This document shows positions 16,601 through 23,947 of a stretch of DNA of 64,000 bases, piece by piece. The first letter of the stretch is position 1, and the number at the start of each line of letters is the position of its first letter. The notes under the pieces were generated by a model. That model saw only the letters and a program-made list of their open reading frames with translations, made no database searches and had not been told where the DNA came from. Origin of the DNA: Vibrio navarrensis (GTDB taxonomy: Bacteria > Pseudomonadota > Gammaproteobacteria > Enterobacterales > Vibrionaceae); the NCBI RefSeq assembly GCF_015767675.1, contig NZ_CP065217.1:558001-622000 (forward strand), written 5' to 3'. Made by a program: the position numbers and the translations under genes.

Positions 16601-17037
16601 CCTTCCTTAAATAGACTTTTTGCTTCTTCAATACTGTTGGGCTTGATTGCCTCTGCAAGTTTTTTTTGCTCTTCAATACTGAAGCTTTCTACCTTTAGAT
16701 GGCATTGGTAACTAGTTTCTTCGCCAATAGCTTTGGTATAACTGTCGGCAAAAATGTATGTCGGCATGAACTTTTTGTCACTACCCGAAGCCTTTGTAGC
16801 CGCAAATAACCTTATTCTATCGCCATTAATTTTGCTGAGATCTTTGTTGAGTGGTTCTAACAACTCTCTCCAAGTAATTTGAATCTTTGCGTTCACATAT
16901 TCTTGTAAGAGTTCGTTGAATTCCTCTTTTGTAGGAGTTTTGAGTATACAAAATGCTCTACTAGATGGATTAAATTTAATCACCTCACCTGTTAATGGGG
17001 AAGTGTACTCTTCAAATTCATTTGTTATATAATCCAT
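13633..17037 (-). CDS. gmtZ: Gamma-mobile-trio integrase GmtZ (large tyrosine-recombinase-like protein)
   Basis: 1134 residues. A long N-terminal region of unknown fold (1-350) precedes a core-binding-like domain (~385-480) and a tyrosine recombinase catalytic part. The latter has R756 in IHTLRVSG, H780 in VAGHKTYM and nucleophile Y789 in LHYDN, nine residues after the histidine as the family requires. Behind it is a cysteine cluster (CPGASCEEGG... and CPQCRFW), probably zinc-binding as in TnpB of Tn554-like elements. It is the middle gene of the trio, 7 bp after gmtY and 3 bp before gmtX. It acts with GmtY in site-specific integration, here into thyA. Confidence 0.88.
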   Translation of the reverse strand: MDYITNEFEEYTSPLTGEVIKFNPSSRAFCILKTPTKEEFNELLQEYVNAKIQITWRELLEPLNKDLSKINGDRIRLFAATKASGSDKKFMPTYIFADSYTKAIGEETSYQCHLKVESFSIEEQKKLAEAIKPNSIEEAKSLFKEGSFHHNDALGYRFIDEVIKPQDNFTEAVNAMASLLNEVVADSGIKSKRFRLQHSNKTPRNTLELLSFLHAKGYVLFPYVRKLSEDPFEYWMLHKNNVRHCEYPELVNPDAYEFVDRIHQASEASRANKRLGSNAKTMVKASTFTRIEQISDELLDRQVELYEENYQTSSSSETTTRTNGSAFNAYTNMCRDIFNSKHNNPALKLKHRKYMRKTKKTIYELADFSLYSDKLPELKIWTELLSQYCLSINDTQFQLRISSARYFLDWLSGLEHIPQSPLEIVRTIHVNDYAEGNTLRNHLKNRYSLKASNRHLSMYRQFFDFCHDTLYKNPDNRESLSTFVNPVDTKWDRFAEGSSPGSKRTPIESRIMNEIQNLIIEDDYAFPKKAFSFSYVHLTNHETGEYEHNVFCPSVANLLYFMLWIPIRKIQAQLLDSGEGDDFIYDFDLEKFVKNENKIGNEKRQEGLLQTLPSGVLGITDVLGLHITTNKTSDDGYDIPWVCDELLASLKNQYQWLRKYSPYPELRGKDSLGKLLTEESIMTDKTFYCLFRDPSQQRSDDQSKTVATHIITKAWGLLCNEAEKRINRKLPETHRKISLTKEGSPTESRYDIHTLRVSGITDLLDKGVPLGIVQKFVAGHKTYMMTLHYDNPSHAKVREYLEAARTKDSNVSDFEFIESEIDQVIEHFVTNQAYANNKYTAFDALKKNAGIVSIKLSGICPGASCEEGGLDPYKKIGVPVPVGDRGPSCPQCRFWITGPMFLLGQVVEGNQLIRKIKKKVIAIDKIRESIIDAEDNGNTQLYNKLSGREDRELRILSNMLTEWSERMKFYEASVRKLDAWIAYKDKNHEENSSLPISMFSKSTEEEIRYGFSQSSNLELTHFLSTVSEFLPEFIDSDDTSVPDLEQAIARFMAMNNLGDIMFKLNDEQRLQATNLMTDALISNVGAECAENLLNGDVALSEFPELSRQVIELVSKSEEKIFRLDANTFESIGSN

Positions 17038-17044
17038 GTAGCTT

Positions 17045-18505
17045 TTACCTGTGAATTAACATCGTATCTATTTCTTCGCCAGTCAACCATGAAGTCATCC
17101 ATGAATTTGGCAGTTTTGCAATTGCAGGTTGATTTTCGAATCTCTGTTGAATCTGCAATCTCTCCTCTATATCTGCATCGATTCTGTCTTCGAGCTTTGC
17201 TTTGTCCTGAGCATTTTGTATGACTTGGCGAGCTTTTTCTGGTGATATATGTGTGTAAATAGCTGTGGATGAGAGTTGCTTATGCCCCATATATTTACGG
17301 ATCATTAATAAATCCATCTGTAAAACGTCTGCACAGTAAAAACCATAATGATGTCTAAGGCTATGTCCTCGACGCCCATCTAAATTGATGCCATACTTTT
17401 TTTCTAGTCTTTTACATGCACTATGTATGGCTTTACTCATGGATTTCTGAGTCATTGGGTCGCCATTCTGATTAACAAAGTAATACGGATGGTGTGAATA
17501 CTCACCTCTTACTTCTTCCATATACTGAATGTGCAAGGTCAGAAGGTATCTCTCGACCTCTTCTCTAATAAACCACATGATAGATGTTTCGGTATTTTTG
17601 TCGTCATACTTTATACCTTTCCAACCAGCGCTCGAAGAAAGTGCACCCAGATTGATTCTGGGCTTTAGTCCATACATTGTTTTAAGAAACTCACCACGAG
17701 TACCAGTACGCTTTTTTCCTGCTTTACAAAGCCAGTACATACTAGAAGTTTCAGGATGGGCAAGAGTTACATGTAATCTACCATTAACAGGTTCAACATC
17801 ATTGATGAGTATTTGGATGATTTCACATTGCCGTCGGCCACCATACGCAGCCATTAACAAAATGATCTTATCCCGTACATTTGTTGTCTCTTCAATAAGC
17901 AGTGGTACGTATTCTGGAGGGAAATACTTGACTACGGTCGCGCCAGACTTGGCTCTTCTGCGACCTCTTTTCTTAGATTTATGAGAATCCTTCATACTGT
18001 GGGATTTTCTTTTTATATGGAACAGAAGGCTGGTCTTCAGGTGGGCGCAGTATTCATAAGAGCGATTTATTGAGTATTCAAGGTCCTTTTCTTCCGCAGG
18101 AAGAAGCTTTCTGCTGCTTTTCAAGCCCGAAACAAACTGGCAGAACTGTTTTGTAGTGTTTTTGCAATATGTATAGTCTGCTGTTTTTGCAGCTCTCCAA
18201 CCTAAAACAGCGCCTTTATCAAAAGCGCTTAAAAAATCTTCAATGAACATTTCCCAGTCGTTGGTATTTTTGGCGTTGGGTTTTACCACGAGATAATAGT
18301 AATCAAAAAGCAAACCAATGTAATGCAAGTCTCTTTTTATTGTTGCATATGAGGCGTGACCTTCTTTTTGAAGGTAACGTGCATATCTAGCAACGATGAA
18401 TGAAGCATGTGGTTCAACACCTTCAGGAAACAGTATTAACGTAGGCATAGTTTCGTAGTCTGGTGCGGAAATCCCTAAGTGAATAACTGTATGTATCGTG
18501 TTCAT
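17045..18505 (-). CDS. gmtY: Gamma-mobile-trio recombinase GmtY (tyrosine site-specific recombinase)
   Basis: 486 residues from the chosen start. The N-terminal SAM-like core-binding domain is around residues 40-130. The catalytic domain has the first Arg in AAYGGRRQCEII, the HxxR box in GHSLRHHYGFY, then GHKQLSSTAIYTH with the nucleophile Tyr nine residues after the His. The downstream ATG (18505, MNTIHTVIHLG) was preferred; an ATG at 18538 would add 11 residues, but neither has a strong ribosome site. It is the first gene of the operon and faces away from the island end. The terminal repeats at 18562-18682 lie immediately upstream and probably bind the recombinase. Confidence 0.9.
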   Translation of the reverse strand: MNTIHTVIHLGISAPDYETMPTLILFPEGVEPHASFIVARYARYLQKEGHASYATIKRDLHYIGLLFDYYYLVVKPNAKNTNDWEMFIEDFLSAFDKGAVLGWRAAKTADYTYCKNTTKQFCQFVSGLKSSRKLLPAEEKDLEYSINRSYEYCAHLKTSLLFHIKRKSHSMKDSHKSKKRGRRRAKSGATVVKYFPPEYVPLLIEETTNVRDKIILLMAAYGGRRQCEIIQILINDVEPVNGRLHVTLAHPETSSMYWLCKAGKKRTGTRGEFLKTMYGLKPRINLGALSSSAGWKGIKYDDKNTETSIMWFIREEVERYLLTLHIQYMEEVRGEYSHHPYYFVNQNGDPMTQKSMSKAIHSACKRLEKKYGINLDGRRGHSLRHHYGFYCADVLQMDLLMIRKYMGHKQLSSTAIYTHISPEKARQVIQNAQDKAKLEDRIDADIEERLQIQQRFENQPAIAKLPNSWMTSWLTGEEIDTMLIHR

Positions 18506-18557
18506 AATTAATGACGTACCTATAACTAGCCTGTACATACCATAAAGTAATTTTTTA

Positions 18558-18685
18558 ACTAGTACAACTAGTAGGGGGTATTAACTGGTGGTGTAAATTG
18601 TCTAAGGTGGACTTTAAGTGCTTTTTTCACATTTAAAGTTATCATATGAGTACAACCAGTAGGGAATAGTAGGGGGTAATAATTC
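18558..18685. repeat. Right end of the gamma-mobile-trio island with terminal repeats
   Basis: GTACAACTAGTAGGGGGTAT (from 18562) recurs in altered form as GTACAACCAGTAGGGA (18650-18665) joined to ATAGTAGGGGGTAAT (18666-18680). ACTAGT occurs twice at 18558-18572. Homology to thyA begins at about 18686, and an in-frame TAA lies at 18680-18682, so the island boundary is within a few bases of 18683. Repeats at this position are expected recombinase binding sites; this is inferred. Confidence 0.65.
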
Positions 18686-19096
18686 AACCCCGGTGAGTTT
18701 CATATGGGTTGCCTGCGACCATGCATGTATAGCCACCATTTCTCTTTGCTTGGTGACACCTTGTACCTCAACAGCACCCAGCGTTCATGTGATGTCCCAT
18801 TAGGGCTTAATTTCAACATGGTTCAGGTGTATGTGTTTTTGGCTATCATGGCGCAGATAACCGGCAAAAAAACGGGTCAGGCCTACCACAAGATAGTCAA
18901 CGCACACATCTACGAAGATCAGTTAGAACTGCTGCGAGAGGTGCAACTGAAACGTGAGCCTTTGGCGCCGCCGACCTTCCACATTAACCCTGAGATCACA
19001 TCGCTCGAAGATTTGGAGACTTGGGTAACGCTAGACGACTTCTGGGTGGAAGGGTATCAGCATCATGATCCGATCCAGTATCCGTTTTCGGTTTAA
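18686..19096 (+). pseudogene. thyA: Thymidylate synthase, C-terminal fragment cut off by the island
   Basis: The frame resumes at [18 protein letters not shown] and runs to the normal C-terminus ([16 protein letters not shown]). The catalytic Cys (RPCMY) and the [12 protein letters not shown] dUMP-binding segment are in this fragment; the N-terminal half with the other phosphate-binding Arg residues is missing. Full-length vibrio ThyA is ~283 residues, so ~136 codons remain. Upstream the frame hits a stop inside the island end. An ATG at 18704 exists but has no ribosome site, and the fragment could not be an active enzyme. The rest of thyA, or a repaired copy, should lie at the other island end outside the window. 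Confidence 0.92.
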
Positions 19097-19130
19097 CGTC
19101 ACTTGTTCGATAGCAAGTCAGTGATTAATG

Positions 19131-19152
19131 AAGGGCTCAATGGAGCCCTTCT
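19131..19152. terminator. Bidirectional terminator between thyA and the QEGLA gene
   Basis: AAGGGCTC / GAGCCCTT hairpin with a 4-nt loop between convergent genes; a short T-rich tail follows. Confidence 0.65.
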
Positions 19153-19178
19153 TGCTTTCCGATGGCATGATTCAGGCA

Positions 19179-20324
19179 TTATTTCAATGCATTAGCAACG
19201 AATTTATAGATGGGATCGGCTTGGGCAGGTTTGGCGATGGCTGGGCTAATGAACTTAGGTGGTAAGAGTATTTCATCTTTCACTAACGCTTTGATCGCGG
19301 AGAAATAACGAATCTCGGTTTTACCCGCGAGAAGCAAATTGAAGTCATCGCCTAGGTTGTCATACGCGTTGAGAATTTGCCGAAATCCGCGCAAATATAA
19401 GTAATCTTTAGTGTAACCACCACCACGGTAGACGCGCGCTGTGATGGTAAAGGCGGTCATATCGTCGGCCTTGTATTGCTCTTTCAGTAGCAAAAAGGTG
19501 TTTCTAAAATCGCGGTCTTTGATCATCGACTCCACCGCCACAACGCGCAGGGCCAAGGTTCTCAGCCGTTTCAAACTAAAATGGCCAGAGAGAAACTCAC
19601 ACAGTATCGCCAGCCCTTCTTGCGTGGTGGTGTTGACTGGGCAACCAAGGCTGAGCAATTTTAGCGGTTGAGCGCGGCCATTCAAGGTGGTTAAAAGATG
19701 GACGCCAAGCTCATGATGAGCGAGGGCATGTAACTCTTTGGTGGTGATGTTGGCCGAGGCGTTGATCTTAACCTTAGTGCCCGAAACAAGGGCATTGGCG
19801 ATCATGCTGGGATTGATTTCAATCTCGCCACTGTAGCCGTGTTCTTGGCAAAATTGCCCCATAAAGGCGGCGATAGCATGGCAATCGTGTCGTGATTCTT
19901 GCTCTTCTTCTGTCGGTAAATGCAGAAGAAAATGGGCGTTACGCACATCTTTGTCGCTTGGCTCGCCATAATAACGTAACGAGTTATACAGAAATTCAGC
20001 CTGACCAATTGAGCAGAGCTGATCGAGCTTATCCGCATAAGACTGGATAACATCGATATAAAGCTGTCGTAGCGCTGGGTGTTCAATCTGTTCGATCGGC
20101 AATGCATACAAATTGCGTTTAGCGAGATGAACATCCAACGATTTTGTTTGGTATTTGAAAGCAGGTTCAACGGAGAAGCGATTGTCAAAGAAGCGTTGAC
20201 GCTCTTCTTTGTAGTTAAGAGGTGTCACACTGCTGAGAATATCGATGTCTTCAACCAGTGGAGCCAGTTGTTCATCAATCGTGCTGGCGACTGAAAGTAG
20301 CTGTTGTTTATCTGTATAGTCCAT
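19179..20324 (-). CDS. Flavohemoglobin expression-modulating QEGLA motif protein (DUF1704)
   Basis: 381 residues, a normal length for this family. It carries the naming motif QEGLA (TTQEGLAILCEFLSGH, ~240) and a metalloprotease-like HALAHHELGVHLLTTLNG upstream of it, typical of DUF1704. The family has been linked to flavohemoglobin expression; its reaction is unknown to me. The second of two adjacent ATGs was chosen because CAGGT is then 4 bp away. It is a single gene, part of the native chromosome flanking thyA. Confidence 0.85.
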   Translation of the reverse strand: MDYTDKQQLLSVASTIDEQLAPLVEDIDILSSVTPLNYKEERQRFFDNRFSVEPAFKYQTKSLDVHLAKRNLYALPIEQIEHPALRQLYIDVIQSYADKLDQLCSIGQAEFLYNSLRYYGEPSDKDVRNAHFLLHLPTEEEQESRHDCHAIAAFMGQFCQEHGYSGEIEINPSMIANALVSGTKVKINASANITTKELHALAHHELGVHLLTTLNGRAQPLKLLSLGCPVNTTTQEGLAILCEFLSGHFSLKRLRTLALRVVAVESMIKDRDFRNTFLLLKEQYKADDMTAFTITARVYRGGGYTKDYLYLRGFRQILNAYDNLGDDFNLLLAGKTEIRYFSAIKALVKDEILLPPKFISPAIAKPAQADPIYKFVANALK

Positions 20325-20404
20325 CATACCTGCTGCTCGTTTTTTCTTTAGTGTGTCTTAGCTGGCGATATTTGCCAATTAAAACCTTGTGTTCGAGCAA
20401 AACA

Positions 20405-20430
20405 AAGAGGGAAGTATTCGCTTCCCTCTT
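20405..20430 (-). terminator. Terminator downstream of nptA
   Basis: 10-bp stem AAGAGGGAAG / CTTCCCTCTT with a 6-nt loop just after the nptA stop on the minus strand, followed there by TTGTTTTG. Confidence 0.65.
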
Positions 20431-20448
20431 ATTGGATATCCGTCAATA

Positions 20449-21597
20449 TTAAGCGGTAAAGGCGAGAATAGCGCCAGGAATCAACAGAAAGACGGTCAAT
20501 AGATAGCCAGCGACAACCGCTTTGTTTTTCATTGCCATCTCAGAGATGAGCTCTGCACCTTTGAGTGGAATCTCACGTAGGAATGGGATTCCGTAGATGA
20601 GCAAGGTTGCCAGAACATTAAACGTTAAGTGGACCAGAGCAATTTGCAGTGCAAATACGGCGAACTCACCCGACACCGCGGTTGCGGCGAGGAGCGCAGT
20701 AATACAAGTACCGATGTTCGCGCCAAGTGTAAAAGGATAAACATCACGCACTTTCAAAACGCCTGTGCCCACGAGTGGCACCATCAAGCTGGTGGTGGTT
20801 GATGACGATTGAACTAAGACAGTCACGACTGAACCAGACACGATGCCGTGAATAGGACCGCGACCAATCGCGTTTTTCAAAATATCGCGAGCACGGCCAA
20901 CCATAAGGCTCTTCATCAGTTTGCCCATCACAGTGATGGCAACAAAGATAGTTGCAATACCCAAGGCAATCAGCATTACGCCGCCGAATGTTTCACCAAA
21001 TGTGCTGAGTGGCCCTTTAATGGCGCTGACAACAGGTTTGGTGATTGGCTTGATAAAATCAAAGCCCTTCATGCTCATATCACCTGTATTCAGCAGAGGT
21101 GATACCAGCCAGTGAGACACTTTTTCTAAAATGCCGAACATCATTTCCAGTGGAAGGAAGATAGCAACGGCGAGCAAATTGAAAAAGTCATGAATGGTGG
21201 CACTGGCAAAAGCGCGTTTGAACTCTTCTTTGCAGCGCATATGACCGAGGGAGACCAGCGTATTGGTCACCGTGGTACCAATATTGGCACCCATCACCAT
21301 AGGAATGGCGGTTTCGACAGGAAGGCCGCCTGCTACTAGGCCGACGATAATCGACGTAACGGTACTGGAAGATTGAATCAGAGCTGTTGCGACCAAACCA
21401 ATCATCAGGCCAGCAACAGGGTGTGAGGCAAATTCAAAAAGCACTTTGGCTTGATCACCGGTTGCCCACTTGAAGCCACTGCCGACCATAGATACTGCTA
21501 AAAGCAGTAGATATAACATGAATGCCAAGTTAGCCCAGCGGAGCCAGCGAGTTGTCACCGAAATCGGCGCCGCTGTAGTTGTAGCTTGGTTCATCAT
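20449..21597 (-). CDS. nptA: Na+/phosphate symporter NptA
   Basis: 382 residues, the length of V. cholerae NptA. It is an inner-membrane sodium-coupled phosphate importer of the NaPi-II/PNaS family with two inverted repeats, each carrying a QSSS motif (ALIQSSSTVTS at ~70 and VLVQSSSTTTS at ~260), and about 8-9 hydrophobic helices. The start was moved to MMNQAT because GGAG lies 7 bp before it. It is transcribed away from nhaR. Confidence 0.92.
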   Translation of the reverse strand: MMNQATTTAAPISVTTRWLRWANLAFMLYLLLLAVSMVGSGFKWATGDQAKVLFEFASHPVAGLMIGLVATALIQSSSTVTSIIVGLVAGGLPVETAIPMVMGANIGTTVTNTLVSLGHMRCKEEFKRAFASATIHDFFNLLAVAIFLPLEMMFGILEKVSHWLVSPLLNTGDMSMKGFDFIKPITKPVVSAIKGPLSTFGETFGGVMLIALGIATIFVAITVMGKLMKSLMVGRARDILKNAIGRGPIHGIVSGSVVTVLVQSSSTTTSLMVPLVGTGVLKVRDVYPFTLGANIGTCITALLAATAVSGEFAVFALQIALVHLTFNVLATLLIYGIPFLREIPLKGAELISEMAMKNKAVVAGYLLTVFLLIPGAILAFTA

Positions 21598-21969
21598 AAT
21601 TTTCTCCATTGACCGCAAGAATAGGTGTTTGGTCTGTTGTTGAAACTGAGGGCGATACTAGTGGGGTAATATTTCATTATTATTACAGTTCGGTGTCACA
21701 ATGACTTTTTCTGTCGTGCTCGAGGTTTTTCGCAGTGAGATAGGTGCTTTTGTTTATTAACTATTTGATTTTAAGTTGATATTTATTTTGGTGGTATTGA
21801 GGCTTTTTTGCTTTTTGAGTGGGCGATGTGTCACAAAATATGACAATATGAAATTAATATCTTCGGTATTAATATGATTATCTATGCTTTGTTTCGGATT
21901 ATTCGATATGTTTGCTGCCTTTTGTCATATTTGCTATAACTATCGTTCGCACATTTTAGGTCAATCATC
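21598..21969. other. Divergent intergenic region nptA / nhaR
   Basis: AT-rich, about 370 bp. It contains an imperfect hairpin (ATTAATATC / GGTATTAAT, 21853-21873). No coding potential is seen. It presumably holds the promoters of both genes, but I could not assign -35/-10 boxes with confidence. Confidence 0.45.
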
Positions 21970-22860
21970 ATGTCACATCTCAATTATAACCACTTGTACT
22001 ACTTCTGGATGGTTTGCAAACAAGGCTCGGTGACCAAAGCAGCCGATGCGCTTTTTCTCACCCCGCAGACAGTGACCGGGCAAATCAAAGCGCTGGAAGA
22101 TCGGATGAAAGGCAAATTGACCAAGCGCAACGGTAGAACGGTCGAGCCGACAGAGCTGGGGCAATTGGTGTTCAAATATGCTGATCGCATGTTTGGCTTA
22201 AGTTATGAGATGCTGGACATCGTTAATTACAGTCAACACTCAAATATTTTGTTTGAAGTGGGGGTTGCCGATGCACTGTCGAAACGCTTGGTGAGTAAGG
22301 TTTTGATGACGACGGTGCCGGAAGATGATCGTATTCATCTGCGTTGTTATGAGTCGACGCACGAGTTGTTGTTAGAACGTTTAGCTCAACATAAGCTCGA
22401 TATGATCCTTTCTGACTGTCCTGTGGATTCGACCCAAAGCCCAGGTTTATATAGCAAGAAATTGGGTGAAAGTAGCATGAGTTTCTTCTCATCAAGCAAA
22501 TTGGACAGCACTGACTTTCCCGCTATCTTAGAGCGTAAGAAATTGCTGCTGCCGGGTGGTCGGACGGCGATGGGACGTAAGGTGATGCAATGGTTTGACC
22601 GTCAAGGGATGCAACCGGATGTGCTCGGCGAGTTTGACGACGTGGCCTTAATGAAAGCGTTTGCCCGATACCACGACGACGTGATTTTTCTTGCACCAAC
22701 TGTGTATATGTCTGAGATAGAGGACGACCGCACATTGCAGTTGATCGGTCATGTTGAAGATTTGAAAGAAGAGTACTACGTAATCTTTGCGGAACGAATG
22801 ATTCAACACCCCGCAGTGAAAAACGTTTGTGACGCAAATTTTAGTCAATTGTTTACATGA
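21970..22860 (+). CDS. nhaR: LysR-family regulator NhaR
   Basis: 296 residues. The N-terminal LysR winged HTH ([20 protein letters not shown] then [20 protein letters not shown]) has the NhaR-type start ([12 protein letters not shown]). The effector domain follows (residues ~90-290). In E. coli NhaR activates the Na+/H+ antiporter gene nhaA in response to sodium. nhaA is not adjacent here. Confidence 0.93.
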   Translation: MSHLNYNHLYYFWMVCKQGSVTKAADALFLTPQTVTGQIKALEDRMKGKLTKRNGRTVEPTELGQLVFKYADRMFGLSYEMLDIVNYSQHSNILFEVGVADALSKRLVSKVLMTTVPEDDRIHLRCYESTHELLLERLAQHKLDMILSDCPVDSTQSPGLYSKKLGESSMSFFSSSKLDSTDFPAILERKKLLLPGGRTAMGRKVMQWFDRQGMQPDVLGEFDDVALMKAFARYHDDVIFLAPTVYMSEIEDDRTLQLIGHVEDLKEEYYVIFAERMIQHPAVKNVCDANFSQLFT

Positions 22861-22988
22861 ACGAGTTCCTTCAATACTACGAATAGATTACTATCTACAA
22901 AAGTATAAACTCAAACTATAAAATTACTCTTACACAACTATCTGCAACAACCGTTGGGACATATAAGTTGTAGCTCGGGGACCAACCA

Positions 22989-23297
22989 ATGAACTTAAAA
23001 GAAATGGAGCAGAATTCTGCTAAAGCTGTCGTGCTGTTAAAAGCAATGGCGAATGAACGGCGTCTACAAATCTTATGCATGCTGCACAATCAAGAGCTTT
23101 CAGTTGGCGAACTCTGTTCTAAACTAGAACTGAGTCAATCGGCACTTTCTCAACACTTGGCGTGGTTACGTCGCGATGGCTTAGTGTTGACGCGTAAAGA
23201 AGCACAAACCGTTTACTACACGTTAAAAAGTGAAGAAGTCAAAGCGATGATTAAGTTGCTCCACAGCCTTTACTGCCAAGAGTCGACGCGTGAATAG
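22989..23297 (+). CDS. hlyU: Transcriptional activator HlyU (ArsR/SmtB family)
   Basis: 102 residues. ArsR-type winged helix with helix-turn-helix LSVGELCSKLELSQSALSQH and wing DGLVLTRKEAQTVYYTL. The sequence is nearly that of V. vulnificus HlyU (~98 residues), which relieves H-NS repression of the rtxA1 toxin operon and haemolysin genes. It lacks the ELCVCDL metal-binding motif of metal-sensing ArsR proteins, as known for HlyU. Monocistronic, with a strong terminator behind it. Confidence 0.95.
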   Translation: MNLKEMEQNSAKAVVLLKAMANERRLQILCMLHNQELSVGELCSKLELSQSALSQHLAWLRRDGLVLTRKEAQTVYYTLKSEEVKAMIKLLHSLYCQESTRE

Positions 23298-23321
23298 AGT
23301 GGTAATGTGATAAAGAACATC

Positions 23322-23351
23322 AAAAAAGCTGGCGCCAATGCCAGCTTTTTT
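23322..23351 (+). terminator. Terminator of hlyU
   Basis: AAAAAAGCTGGC / GCCAGCTTTTTT stem followed by a T run. Confidence 0.85.
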
Positions 23352-23389
23352 ATTGCCTGATGCCAGAGCGTAGACAGAATTTAAATATA

Positions 23390-23416
23390 AAAAAACCGGC
23401 GTTAAGCCGGTTTTTT
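23390..23416 (-). terminator. Terminator of rpsT
   Basis: AAAAAACCGGC / GCCGGTTTTTT hairpin, just downstream of the rpsT stop on the minus strand. Confidence 0.85.
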
Positions 23417-23438
23417 CTTCACTGAAATCAGAACGCTA

Positions 23439-23699
23439 TTACAGAGCTTTGATTTGTGCAGCGAAACGAGACTTGTGGCGAGCAGCTTTATTCTTGTGAA
23501 TAAGGCCTTTAGTCGCCATGCGGTCTAGGATTGGTGTAACTACAGCGAAAGCCGCAGTTGCGCCTTCTTTGTCGCCAGCAGCGATTGCAGCAACAGTTTT
23601 CTTCATGTAAGTGCGCATCATTGAACGACGGCTAGCATTGTGCTGACGACGTTTTTCAGCTTGGATAGCGCGCTTCTTAGCAGATTTGTTATTTGCCAA
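23439..23699 (-). CDS. rpsT: 30S ribosomal protein S20
   Basis: 86 residues ([20 protein letters not shown] at the N-terminus, [18 protein letters not shown] at the end). It binds 16S rRNA early in 30S assembly. The start is a TTG at 23699, because the family starts [10 protein letters not shown] and GGGAG lies upstream; extending to an upstream ATG would add MGVRP. E. coli rpsT also starts with UUG, which is tied to its autoregulation. Confidence 0.96.
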   Translation of the reverse strand: MANNKSAKKRAIQAEKRRQHNASRRSMMRTYMKKTVAAIAAGDKEGATAAFAVVTPILDRMATKGLIHKNKAARHKSRFAAQIKAL

Positions 23700-23947
23700 G
23701 GGTCTAACTCCCAAAAACTTTAGTTCGGTGACAATTTAAGGGCGAGGAATATCCCTCATTTATGCCCAATTGTCAAATGATTTGTGCAAAAACCCATCGA
23801 GCCAAAAGAACTTTTGGTAAGAAAGGTTAACGCGGTTAAGATGGCGTGGATTCTATCAGCATTTTCAGACCAATGCTAATAAATATCCGCTTCGATTCTA
23901 ATAAAAGGCGGAGAAAGGTTAGGCTACGGTGAGATTTCGAGGTTATT

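Noticed and set aside
18704..19096. 130-residue protein as an independent gene
   Set aside because: It is the C-terminal part of thymidylate synthase; homology continues upstream of the ATG to about 18686.
21700..21900. Pho box controlling nptA
   Set aside because: Candidate stretches (TGTCACAAAATATGACA, CTGTAATAATAATGAAAT) match the 7-bp repeats of the Pho box poorly.
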